Assembly (NCBI GenBank): GCA_018383375.1
Contig: JAHAWW010000040.1
Span: forward strand, 1-45,350
Origin: Prevotellamassilia sp.
GTDB lineage: Bacteria > Bacteroidota > Bacteroidia > Bacteroidales > Bacteroidaceae
DNA: 45,350 nt
Direction of reading: 5' to 3'
The translations under genes and the position numbers were made by a program. Position 1 is the stretch's first letter; every line of letters starts with the position of its first letter. The notes under the pieces were generated by a model. It was not told the DNA's origin. It searched no databases and saw only the letters and a list, made by a program, of their open reading frames with translations. Shown piece by piece: positions 14,636-22,310 of the stretch.

Positions 14636-15154
14636 ATGAAAAAAATTTATTTAGTCTCTCTGCTGCTCATCTCGACCCTGCTTTGGGCCTGTGGCGGCAA
14701 CGTGGAAAAAAAGTCGGAAGAGGCGGCCGACACGCTCGCTGCCGAACAGGCTCAGAGGATGCCGGTGGTGGACACTCCCGACACGACGGTCTACGGCCGG
14801 GCCGATGGTTTCGGACAGGGCGGTTTTGCGCTGGTGGCCGACGACGGCCGACTGCTTGAGCTCGCACTGACCAATGAGGCCGACGGCTCTATCGACGGTC
14901 ATTATGCCCGCATCTATGGCGACCGCGACGACACAGCACGCTATGCCGTGACCATCTGCCCCGACGGCGAATCGGTGGGCACGGTCATCAACCTCTCACA
15001 GCTCGACCGCTTCACCTCACACTATCGCATCCACAACGGCACGGTCATCATCACCGACGGGGAGAACGAAGACCCCGTTGTGATTGAACAACTCGACGAC
15101 CACAATTTCAAGGCCAAAGGCAAAAGCGGAAAAACTTATAGCTTCAAACTGTAA
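14636..15154 (+). CDS. Hypothetical lipoprotein
   Basis: The 172-aa protein starts MKKIYLVSLLLISTLLWAC, a lipoprotein signal with lipobox LLWAC (Cys19). An acidic linker (KKSEEAADTLAAEQAQ) leads to a compact beta-rich domain of about 110 residues: TTVYGRADGFGQGGFALVAD near 52, YARIYGDRDDTARYAV, VIITDGENEDPVVIEQLDD, and a final strand GKTYSFKL. I do not recognise the domain. A purine-rich repeat follows the stop immediately (15153-15191). Envelope location is well supported; function is unknown. Confidence 0.8.
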   Translation: MKKIYLVSLLLISTLLWACGGNVEKKSEEAADTLAAEQAQRMPVVDTPDTTVYGRADGFGQGGFALVADDGRLLELALTNEADGSIDGHYARIYGDRDDTARYAVTICPDGESVGTVINLSQLDRFTSHYRIHNGTVIITDGENEDPVVIEQLDDHNFKAKGKSGKTYSFKL

Positions 15155-15191
15155 GAGCAAAAGAGCAAAAGAGCAAGAGACTAAGAAATAA
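15153..15191 (+). repeat. Purine-rich AAGAGCAA repeats
   Basis: Three near-perfect AAGAGCAAA units begin at the stop codon of the lipoprotein gene and run into AAGAGACTAAGAAATAAG. Similar purine tracts occur at 14459-14494 (minus), 22186-22310 (both arms) and 23992-24049. Confidence 0.6.
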
Positions 15192-15550
15192 GGGATGAAA
15201 GAGCAGCTAAGCAAGGTCTGAAGAGCCGTAGCATAATTGCCCTTTCATCAATGATAGTTGGGCTGCGGTTCGGCATTTCAAACAAGTTTGATTGCTCTCA
15301 CCTTGCTCCAACTTGCAAGGCTTGCCGGGCCGCTCAATAATACTAAACAAAGCCTATTTTCAACCGCCTTTGCTTTCAAGCCTCTCCCGTGACGTTCAAA
15401 AACCGGGGTCGAGTGTGACATCTTTATGCTTAAAAAATGCAGACTAAGGATAAACAAATCTGGGCCAGGGAGAAAACGAAGGGGATGAGGGCGCAAAAAG
15501 CGCCGAAAACCAACCACGATGATTTCGATTAGGCCAAAAAGTTGAGGCCC

Positions 15551-15707
15551 TAAGGACAGTTTTTTCTAGAATAAGGACAGTTTTTCTTGTCAGTAACCCC
15601 GTATCCCGTATTTTTTCGTTAAATTCGCCTAAACATAAAAAAAGGTCGGCCACCACGGCCTACCTTTTTTCATCACTTAAAGATAACACTTCCAAACGGA
15701 TTTCAAA
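15551..15707 (-). repeat. Start-stop cassette, copy 2
   Basis: On the minus strand: TTTG (15707-15704), 18 nt, TATCTTTA (15685-15678), then within 8 nt a hairpin of the AAAGGT-GGCC / GGCC-ACCTTT type with a 5-nt loop, seven T, ATGTTTAGGCG, TACGGGATACGGGGTTAC, and two CTGTCCTTA nonamers (15580-15572 and 15559-15551). Element order is the same as in copy 1 (588-728) and copy 3 (35488-35600), although the primary sequence has diverged more. The hairpin sequence differs from the other copies but pairing is kept. Confidence 0.55.
15637..15670. terminator. Bidirectional hairpin terminator inside cassette copy 2
   Basis: AAAAAAAGGTCGGCC (15637-15651) pairs with GGCCTACCTTTTTT (15657-15670) with one mismatch. 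It has T runs on both strands, so it can stop the short minus-strand cassette transcript and also read-through from the lipoprotein gene. Confidence 0.8.
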
Positions 15708-15723
15708 AAGACAAATCACCCTC

Positions 15724-18021
15724 ATGACTGAAGAAAGAAACGCTCAACCTATCGTCACAGCCCCTCAAGGCTTCCACTCCACCGCCGACACCAAGTGGCA
15801 AAAGGCCCGGAGGCGGCAAAAGCTGACGAGGTGGCTGGCGGCAGTCATGGTGGTGGCTGTTTGGTGGGGACACTTCTTGCCCTCACGGCTCGCCGAAGAC
15901 GTCAATGCCGTTTGTCGGGTGGACATTGCCGCGTGGTATGAACTCGTCACGCCCTCGGCCGACACGCTGCGTCTCTCGCCACGCTCGCTCAGATTTACCA
16001 CGGCAGACGGAAGACTCTTCACGACCGACTCGCTGAAGTCGGGAGGCTTGTATGTGTCGGGGCAGGGCCACGTGGTGGCGCCGGCCGAAACATTCGACCG
16101 CTGGGCCGCAGTGCCCACGGCCGACAGCCTGCAACGGATATTGGCCGGAGAACTGGAGCGACTCAAGGCTGAAAGCGTAAGGCTCAAAGACCTACAGCGC
16201 GAACTGGCCTACTATGCCGCAACGCATTCAGTGGTTGACGACGGCTATAACGAGGTGATGGCACGCAAGGCCGAGACCGACAGCATAGGCCAACTCACCG
16301 ACTCGCTCATCGACCGCGTAAAGGCGCTCCAAGACGCTCGCTCGACAAGGGCACAATTGAAATTTGACATCACGGTGAGCCACGCGGTGACCATTCCCGA
16401 CACCAAGAGCGGTCAAACTGCCTTGGGCATCATCTCGGCATCGGGCCGACTGATTACCCACAACACCAACCTCTTGTTGATAGAGACAGACGGATTGCCC
16501 GCAGGAGCCGACTTTGTGGCACTCTCGCCACGCTTTGGCGGCAGAGCAGACGGCGGCCGGGCAGTCACGGTGACGGCGGCATTAGACGAAACGAAACAGG
16601 TCGTGGCCATCGACGCCGCAACGGCACACGAGCTTGACCGCGCGGCGCTGACGGGAGGGTGTGTGGCCGGACGGGGTGGTTGTTTCGGCGCCATGCTCAC
16701 CGAGAGCGACACCGTCGCGGCCGCCCAAATCAGGCAGTTCGTAGGCGCTGCGTTGGGCTATTGGCACTGGTGGTGGCTGGACGCGCAGACCACCTTCAAG
16801 CGCACACTGACCTTGACCGACGACGGTCCGGCACGCTCACAGGTGGGCCACCTCCAAACGGGCCACAACCTCGCCTCACGCTATCGGGCAGCAGAGACAT
16901 TGACCACACGCATAGACTCGCTCGGACGCTATGCCGGCTTCATGGTACAAGGTCGGCCCGAAGGCTACGGCACAATGCGCTATGCCGACGGTTCAGCCTA
17001 CACCGGAGAATGGCACAACGGACGCCGACAAGGACACGGCATGCTGACCGACTCCTCACGAACGACCTATGCCGGCACTTGGCAAGCCGACACCCTGACC
17101 GTGGGCACGATGACCACCATCGACGGCGGCGTCTATCAAGGTCGGTTCGACAGCAGCCTGAGGCCTTCGGGCCACGGGCAGTGGCGTGACAACACGGGCA
17201 CTTATGAGGGCGAATGGCTGGCAGGCAGGCGCAACGGCTTTGGATTTGCCATCACACAAGGTGCCATCGTCAAAGCCGGCGTGTGGCGAGACGATAAGTT
17301 TCGCGGCGAACAGATGATTTACACGGCCGACCGCGTCTATGGCATTGACATCTCCCGACATCAACACGAAATCAAGAAAAAAATCCACCCCATCGTCTGG
17401 GACCAACTGCGCATCGCCGACATCGACCGCGCCGGCGGACGCCGCATCAATGGCACGCAAGACTACCCCGTGAGCTTCGTCTATATCAAAGCCACTGAGG
17501 GCACCACCATCGTCAACCGCTATTATGCCGCCGATGCCGCGGCCGCACGACGACGGTCTCTGCCCGTCGGGGCCTATCACTTTTTCTCCACCCGCAGCGG
17601 CGGTGCCGCACAAGCCCGTCACTTCATCGCCAAGGCCCGTATGCAACGCGGCGACATGGCACCCGTGCTCGACGTGGAGCCCACCGACCGACAAATTGCC
17701 GCAATGGGTGGCCCGGAAGTCTTGTTCAGAGAGATGGCCGCTTGGGTGAGAATGGTCAAAGTCGCCTCGGGCACGCAGCCGGTGCTCTATCTGAGCCAAT
17801 CTTTCATTGACAAATATATGGCCAATGCGCCCAAGACGCTCACCGAGTGTCCCGTATGGATTGCCCGCTACAGTGCGTTCAAACCCTACGTGCATCTGCT
17901 GCACTGGCAACTCTCACCACGCGGCCGGGTGCGCGGCATCACGGGCGACGTCGACATCAACGTCTACAACGGCAAGCGAGAGGGCTTCATGGAATATCTC
18001 AAACAAAGCGGCGTGAAATGA
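15724..18021 (+). CDS. Membrane-anchored MORN-repeat GH25 lysozyme
   Basis: The 765-aa protein has an unusual order of parts. A basic N terminus precedes one membrane segment near 36-53 (WLAAVMVVAVWWGHFLPS). An extended region follows with a likely coiled coil near 130-205 (LQRILAGELERLKAESVRLK). An unrecognised domain covers about 205-400. MORN-type repeats lie near 410-510 (GYGTMRYADGSAYTGEWHNG, then GTYEGEWLAGRRNGFGFA). A glycoside hydrolase family 25 domain runs from about 538 to the end. GH25 enzymes cut the MurNAc-GlcNAc bond of peptidoglycan; the expected acids are present as D542 (YGIDISRH) and D650/E652 (LDVEPTD). The topology puts the enzyme in the periplasm. The S9 peptidase gene starts 43 bp later. 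Confidence 0.85.
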   Translation: MTEERNAQPIVTAPQGFHSTADTKWQKARRRQKLTRWLAAVMVVAVWWGHFLPSRLAEDVNAVCRVDIAAWYELVTPSADTLRLSPRSLRFTTADGRLFTTDSLKSGGLYVSGQGHVVAPAETFDRWAAVPTADSLQRILAGELERLKAESVRLKDLQRELAYYAATHSVVDDGYNEVMARKAETDSIGQLTDSLIDRVKALQDARSTRAQLKFDITVSHAVTIPDTKSGQTALGIISASGRLITHNTNLLLIETDGLPAGADFVALSPRFGGRADGGRAVTVTAALDETKQVVAIDAATAHELDRAALTGGCVAGRGGCFGAMLTESDTVAAAQIRQFVGAALGYWHWWWLDAQTTFKRTLTLTDDGPARSQVGHLQTGHNLASRYRAAETLTTRIDSLGRYAGFMVQGRPEGYGTMRYADGSAYTGEWHNGRRQGHGMLTDSSRTTYAGTWQADTLTVGTMTTIDGGVYQGRFDSSLRPSGHGQWRDNTGTYEGEWLAGRRNGFGFAITQGAIVKAGVWRDDKFRGEQMIYTADRVYGIDISRHQHEIKKKIHPIVWDQLRIADIDRAGGRRINGTQDYPVSFVYIKATEGTTIVNRYYAADAAAARRRSLPVGAYHFFSTRSGGAAQARHFIAKARMQRGDMAPVLDVEPTDRQIAAMGGPEVLFREMAAWVRMVKVASGTQPVLYLSQSFIDKYMANAPKTLTECPVWIARYSAFKPYVHLLHWQLSPRGRVRGITGDVDINVYNGKREGFMEYLKQSGVK

Positions 18022-18064
18022 AGCCATCTTCTCTTTTCTGAAAAACAAATCAAACCCTCACACC

Positions 18065-19915
18065 ATGTCCACACGACTCATTCCTCTGGAAGACTTCTTC
18101 CGCAACGCCCAAGAGGCGGCCTACCAACTCTCTCCCGACGGCCGTTTCCTCTCATTCATGGCGCCATATAAAGACTGCATGAATGTCTTCGTCAAACCCA
18201 CCACCGGCGGCGAAGCCATACGACTCACAAGCGAAACAGAGCGCAGCATAGGCGGCTATGCCTGGGCCGACGACGACCGACTGGTCTATGTCAAAGACCA
18301 CGGCGGCGACGAGAACTATGCGCTCTACGGCATACGTCCGGACGGGACCGACGGGCGGGCCTACACGGCTTTCGACGGCGTGAAGACCGTCATTATCGAC
18401 GACCTCGAAGAGGTGCCGGGACAAATGATTATCGGACTGAACCGACGCAACCCCGAAGTGTTCGACCCCTATCGCCTCGACCTCAACACCGGCGAGCTCA
18501 CCCTGCTGGCCGAAAATCCAGGCAACTGGCAGGGATGGACCACCGACCACCAAGGCCGATTGCGTGCCGTCACGGCCATCGAAGACGGCGTCAACACTAC
18601 CCTGCTCTATCGCCCGGACGACACAGAACCCTTCAAACCGGTCTTGACCACCAACTTCCGCGAGTCGGTGAACTTTATGGAATTTACACCCGACGACCGA
18701 CTGGTCTATGCGGCCACCAACCTGCACCGCGACAAAGTGGCGCTCGTCTTGATGGACCCGGCAGACTGCAGCGAAATCGAACCGCTCTATGAACATCCAC
18801 GCTATGACATTTCGAGCATCACCTATTCACGACGACGCAAAAAACTCTTGGCCGTCTATGTCACGGGGCACAAGGAGCCCATACGCCACTATTTCGACGA
18901 CGAAGAGCGACAACTGCGCGAACGCATACAAGCCCATTTCCCCGGACGACGGTATGGCGTGGCCGACAGCAACAAGGCCGAAACATTATATATAATATAT
19001 GTGGGCGGCGACCGCACCCGGGGCAGCTATTGGCTTTATGACGCTACCACCGACAAGGCCGAGAAGATTGCCGACATTGCCCCGTGGCTACACGAAGACG
19101 AACTCTCTGAAATGCATGCCGTGAACTATACAACACGCGACGGACTCGAGATTGAGGCCTACCTCTCGCTACCCGCCGGACTCACGCCCGACACGGCCCG
19201 AGGGCTGCCGGTCGTGGTCAACCCTCACGGCGGACCATGGGCACGCGACGTCTGGGGCTACGACTCTGAAGCACAATTTCTCTGCAACCGAGGCTATGCC
19301 GTTTTTCAAATGAACTTTCGCGGTAGCACAGGCTATGGCCGGCGATTTCTCGAAGCCGGCTACGGCCAATGGGGACTGAAAATGCAAGACGACATCACCG
19401 ACGGCGTCTGCTGGCTCACAGACAAAGGCATTGCCGACCCCTCACGCATTGCCATCTATGGTGGCAGCTACGGCGGCTATGCCACTTTGGCCGGACTGGC
19501 CTTCACCCCCGACCTCTATGCCTGCGGAGTGGACTATGTGGGCGTGTCAAACCTGCTCACTTTTATGCAGACCATCCCACCCTATTGGCAGCCAATGCTG
19601 CAAATGATGTATGAACAAGTGGGCCACCCCGACCACGACCGTGAACGACTCGAAGCCACCTCGCCTGCCCTCCACGCCGACCAAATCAAAGCGCCACTCT
19701 TCGTGGCGCAAGGCGCCAACGACCCACGCGTGAACAAGGCCGAAAGCGACCAAATGGTCGAGGCACTGAGACGACGTGGCGTGGACGTGGAATATATGGT
19801 CAAAGACGACGAAGGCCACGGCTTTATGCGACAGGCCAACCGCTTCGACTTCTACCGGGCCATGGAGCGTTTTCTCGCTCGACACATCGGCACAGACGCC
19901 AACAAGCGTGACTGA
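18065..19915 (+). CDS. S9 family (prolyl oligopeptidase-type) serine peptidase
   Basis: The 616-aa protein has the two-part S9 layout: an N-terminal beta-propeller near 20-360 with repeats such as GGYAWADDDRLVYVKD, and a C-terminal alpha/beta-hydrolase. The catalytic triad is visible as Ser468 in GGSYGGY, Asp553 in GANDPRV and His585 in DEGHGF. NPHGGPWARDVWGYD is the oxyanion-side loop. It resembles acylaminoacyl-peptidase and dipeptidyl-peptidase-like members. No signal peptide is seen, so it probably trims peptides in the cytosol. It follows the GH25 gene by 43 bp. Confidence 0.92.
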   Translation: MSTRLIPLEDFFRNAQEAAYQLSPDGRFLSFMAPYKDCMNVFVKPTTGGEAIRLTSETERSIGGYAWADDDRLVYVKDHGGDENYALYGIRPDGTDGRAYTAFDGVKTVIIDDLEEVPGQMIIGLNRRNPEVFDPYRLDLNTGELTLLAENPGNWQGWTTDHQGRLRAVTAIEDGVNTTLLYRPDDTEPFKPVLTTNFRESVNFMEFTPDDRLVYAATNLHRDKVALVLMDPADCSEIEPLYEHPRYDISSITYSRRRKKLLAVYVTGHKEPIRHYFDDEERQLRERIQAHFPGRRYGVADSNKAETLYIIYVGGDRTRGSYWLYDATTDKAEKIADIAPWLHEDELSEMHAVNYTTRDGLEIEAYLSLPAGLTPDTARGLPVVVNPHGGPWARDVWGYDSEAQFLCNRGYAVFQMNFRGSTGYGRRFLEAGYGQWGLKMQDDITDGVCWLTDKGIADPSRIAIYGGSYGGYATLAGLAFTPDLYACGVDYVGVSNLLTFMQTIPPYWQPMLQMMYEQVGHPDHDRERLEATSPALHADQIKAPLFVAQGANDPRVNKAESDQMVEALRRRGVDVEYMVKDDEGHGFMRQANRFDFYRAMERFLARHIGTDANKRD

Positions 19916-19916
19916 A

Positions 19917-20014
19917 GTGACTGAATGCTCCAATCACCATTATTCGCTGAAAATCAGCACACTTACAAGGCCGTGATTGTGTGATTGGGAAAAAGGCAAA
20001 CTTTTGGGTATATA
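19917..20014 (+). repeat. Structured dispersed repeat, copy B
   Basis: This copy lies in direct orientation between the S9 peptidase stop and the GNAT start and matches the reverse complement of 12364-12462 over its full length. CCAATCAC (19930-19937) can pair with GTGATTGG (19981-19988), enclosing the small hairpin GCTGA-AAA-TCAGC (19946-19958). The upstream CGGTGATTGG arm of copy A is missing. It fills the whole gap and ends four bases before the GNAT ATG, so it forms the GNAT mRNA leader. Confidence 0.85.
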
Positions 20015-20017
20015 GAA

Positions 20018-20566
20018 ATGGGCACCAAAACAATCCATTTGCATCAAAACATCAAGGGCCGTCAAGTCACGCTCAGACCATGGAGCGAGACTGATGCCGA
20101 AACGCTCTATCGTCTCGCCTCCGACCCCGAGGTGGGGCCGCGAGCCGGCTGGCTGCCTCATGGCTCCGTCGAAGAGAGCCGGCAAATCATCAAAACGCTG
20201 TTTTCAAACACCACGACCTGGGCCATTGTGTGGAACGACACAGACGAAGTGGTTGGGGCCATCGGTTACGGGCCGTCGTGCGACTGCGCCCTGCCGGCAC
20301 GTGAGGGTGAACCCACCGTAGGCTATTGGGTGGGCCGGGCGTTTTGGGGCAAAGGCTTTTGCACTGAGGCCTTGCAGCTGATGACAGACCACATACGCCA
20401 CACCACGTCAATCGCCTCTCTCATCAGCGGCCATTTTGCCGACAATACTGCCTCGGGCCGCGTGATGGAAAAATGCGGTTTCAGGCCAACGGGTGAGACT
20501 TGCACAGACCCCGGCCTCGCCACAGGCGGTGACAAGCCCATTCGCGTGTGGCGCTTAGTCTTATAA
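20018..20566 (+). CDS. GNAT N-acetyltransferase (RimJ/RimL type)
   Basis: The 182-aa protein begins MGTKTIHLHQNIKGRQVTLR. It shows the usual RimJ/L pattern: RPWSETDAETLYRLASDPEV near 25-45, WAIVWNDTDEVVGAIGYG, then VGYWVGRAFWGKGFCTEALQ, where the acetyl-CoA pyrophosphate loop (G/A-x-x-G-x-G/A) is expected, and FADNTASGRVMEKCGF near 145. It acetylates a small amine or protein N terminus; the substrate is unknown. An in-frame TTG at 19985 lies inside the structured repeat, so I prefer the ATG at 20018. The upstream leader is repeat copy B. Confidence 0.88.
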   Translation: MGTKTIHLHQNIKGRQVTLRPWSETDAETLYRLASDPEVGPRAGWLPHGSVEESRQIIKTLFSNTTTWAIVWNDTDEVVGAIGYGPSCDCALPAREGEPTVGYWVGRAFWGKGFCTEALQLMTDHIRHTTSIASLISGHFADNTASGRVMEKCGFRPTGETCTDPGLATGGDKPIRVWRLVL

Positions 20567-20580
20567 AAATTACTGAACGA

Positions 20581-20625
20581 CGAAACCGACACGTCGCCTA
20601 AATGATGGGCAGCGTGTCGGTTTCG
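20581..20625. terminator. Hairpin between convergent GNAT and purT
   Basis: CGAAACCGACACG (20581-20593) pairs perfectly with CGTGTCGGTTTCG (20613-20625), a 13-bp stem. There is no long T run. Its place between two convergent stops suggests a bidirectional terminator. Confidence 0.65.
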
Positions 20626-20657
20626 TTATAATATTAATAGGTATAGTCCCGAGCGGG

Positions 20658-21821
20658 TCAATACACCTCAACCTTGGCAGCGAGTGCCTTGGCTTTGTCG
20701 CGCAAGGCGTCGATGTCGGCATCGGGCGCTCCGCTCACCACGACCACACCCATGCGGCGTCCCACTCGCGTAGTGGGTTTGCCAAAGATGCGCACGTCGG
20801 CATCTTCCACACACGTCTGTTCAAGACCGCGATAGCGAGGCGGTTCTTCACTGGCAATGGGCGAAAGGATGACGGCCGAAGCACCGGCTCTGAGTTGCTT
20901 GACAGGCGGAATGGGCAAACCGAGAATGGCACGCAGATGAAGTTCAAACTCGTTGAAGGGCTGAGTGCCGGCGAGAGTGACCATACCGGTGTCGTGCGGA
21001 CGGGGAGAGAGTTCGGAGAAATATACGCCGTTTTCATGGCTCAAGAAAAACTCCACACCCCAAATGCCGGCTCCGCCTAAGGCCCGCGTCACTTTGTCGG
21101 CCATTTCACGGGCAGCCTTCAGGTGGTCGTCGGAGATATGGGCCGGCTGGAAACTTTCGCGATAGTCGCCACCTTTCTGCACGTGGCCGATGGGCGGACA
21201 GAAGAGTGTGGGACCATCGGTCTGGGTGACGGTGAGCAGGGTTATCTCGCTGTCAAATTTGATGAATTCCTCCACAATGACCTCGTGGATGTCGCCACGA
21301 CTGCCCTCGATGCTGTATTGCCAGGCGTGCTCGAGGTCGGCCTCGGAGCGGAGCAGGCTTTGACCCTTGCCCGACGACGACATGAGCGGCTTGACAATGC
21401 AGGGGAAACCAATCTCAGCGGCAGCCTCCTGAAGTTCGCCGAAGGTCTTGGCATAGCGATAACGCGCGGTCTTCACGCCAAGCTCTTTGGCTGCGAGGTC
21501 GCGAATGGCCTTGCGGTTCATCGTATAGTTGACGGCACGGGCCGATGGCACCACCTTGATGCCTTCACGCTCAAAATCATAGAGGCGCTCGGTGCGTATG
21601 GCTTCAATCTCGGGTACGATGATGTCGGGACGGTGGCGACGTACGGCAGCCTCAAGGGCATCGCCGTCGAGCATTGAGAAGACTTCGGCCTCATCGGCCA
21701 CCTGCATGGCGGGCGCTCCGGGATAGGCGTCGCAAGCCACTACGTACTGCCCCAGCCGCTTGGCGGCTATGACAAACTCTTTGCCCAGCTCTCCAGAGCC
21801 GAGCAACATGATTTTTTTCAT
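20658..21821 (-). CDS. purT: Formate-dependent phosphoribosylglycinamide formyltransferase
   Basis: The 387-aa ATP-grasp enzyme uses formate and ATP to formylate GAR, replacing the folate-dependent PurN step of purine synthesis. The N-terminal substrate domain starts MKKIMLLGSGELGKEF. The ATP-grasp core shows FPCIVKPLMSSSGKGQS near 150-166, EEFIKFDSEITLL near 205 and FFLSHENGVYFSELSPRPHD near 265-285, where metal ligands lie. Use of free formate suits an anaerobe. It is transcribed from the promoter 21864-21896 and pairs functionally with the AICAR transformylase at 5271. Confidence 0.95.
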   Translation of the reverse strand: MKKIMLLGSGELGKEFVIAAKRLGQYVVACDAYPGAPAMQVADEAEVFSMLDGDALEAAVRRHRPDIIVPEIEAIRTERLYDFEREGIKVVPSARAVNYTMNRKAIRDLAAKELGVKTARYRYAKTFGELQEAAAEIGFPCIVKPLMSSSGKGQSLLRSEADLEHAWQYSIEGSRGDIHEVIVEEFIKFDSEITLLTVTQTDGPTLFCPPIGHVQKGGDYRESFQPAHISDDHLKAAREMADKVTRALGGAGIWGVEFFLSHENGVYFSELSPRPHDTGMVTLAGTQPFNEFELHLRAILGLPIPPVKQLRAGASAVILSPIASEEPPRYRGLEQTCVEDADVRIFGKPTTRVGRRMGVVVVSGAPDADIDALRDKAKALAAKVEVY

Positions 21822-21863
21822 AACAAAAAGAGATTTGCTTATGCGTGTTTGTTGTTACATCTG

Positions 21864-21896
21864 CGAAGTTACGGCAAGAAGCGTAAAGAAGCAAAA
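21864..21896 (-). promoter_or_regulatory. Promoter for purT
   Basis: On the minus strand TTTTG (21896-21892), 20 nt, TAACTTCG (21871-21864). Spacing is ideal and the -7 box has one change from TAnnTTTG. It lies 43 bp before the ATG, inside the gap after the GatC-like gene. Confidence 0.65.
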
Positions 21897-21932
21897 TTAA
21901 AACGGGCTTTTTTACGTTTTGCTGCCCACATC

Positions 21933-22103
21933 TCAAGCCTGCGGACACAATGGGTCGGCGGTGTGAGACGGCAGACGACACGCGGCCACAAGACGGTCGA
22001 GATTGCCCACTTCGCGTTCCATTTCTTCAAGCGAGAGACGGGCAAAACGACACAGATGGTTCAACGTGGCAGCAGAAGGAGTGGCAGGGGTAGAATGTGA
22101 CAT
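21933..22103 (-). CDS. 56-aa GatC-like N-terminal fragment or mini-protein
   Basis: The frame starts at an ATG (MSHSTPATPSAATLNHLCRF) and reads FARLSLEEMEREVGNLDRLV before a short Pro/Cys-rich end. The pattern HLxRxARLxLxxxE...L resembles the N-terminal helices of GatC, the small subunit of the Asp/Glu-tRNA amidotransferase, which is usually about 95 aa. The rest of GatC is absent in all frames I checked. It lies between htrA and purT on the same strand. It could be a truncated or degenerate gatC, a short divergent homologue, or a chance match. Confidence 0.42.
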   Translation of the reverse strand: MSHSTPATPSAATLNHLCRFARLSLEEMEREVGNLDRLVAACRLPSHTADPLCPQA

Positions 22104-22185
22104 AGGCAGGAGAGGTCGGACTAAATGATGAATAGGTTTTTGACTTATAAACGGCGGAATGTGCCATTTAGTGTGTGGAGGGGAA

Positions 22186-22310
22186 AGAAAAAAGACGAAG
22201 AGACAAAAAAGAGAGCGGCCTCGCATTGCAAGGCCGCTCATCTGCACTTTGTCTTTTGCTCTTTTAGTTTCTTTGCTTCTTCGTCTCTTTGTCTTTTTGC
22301 GAGAGTTCGA
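22186..22310. repeat. Opposed purine tracts flanking the htrA terminator
   Basis: AAAAAGACGAAGAGACAAAA (about 22190-22209) and, inverted, the tract 22263-22308 (minus strand AAAAAGACAAAGAGACGAAG) can pair around the terminator stem. The inverted arm is inside the htrA coding sequence and encodes its final KDKETKKQRN. Confidence 0.6.
22204..22239 (-). terminator. Rho-independent terminator of htrA
   Basis: On the minus strand GAGCGGCCT (22239-22231) pairs with AGGCCGCTC (22221-22213), followed by TC and six T (22210-22205). It begins 24 bp after the htrA stop. Confidence 0.9.

Larger units (their letters stand above)
15155..15723. other. 569-bp intergenic region
   Basis: It contains the purine repeat (15153-15191), a degenerate copy of the promoter repeat family near 15272-15318 (GGCATTTCAAACAAGTTTG then GCTCTCACCTTGC), about 220 bp without recognisable signals, and start-stop cassette copy 2 on the minus strand (15551-15707). 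No plus-strand promoter for the gene at 15724 is evident. Confidence 0.6.
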
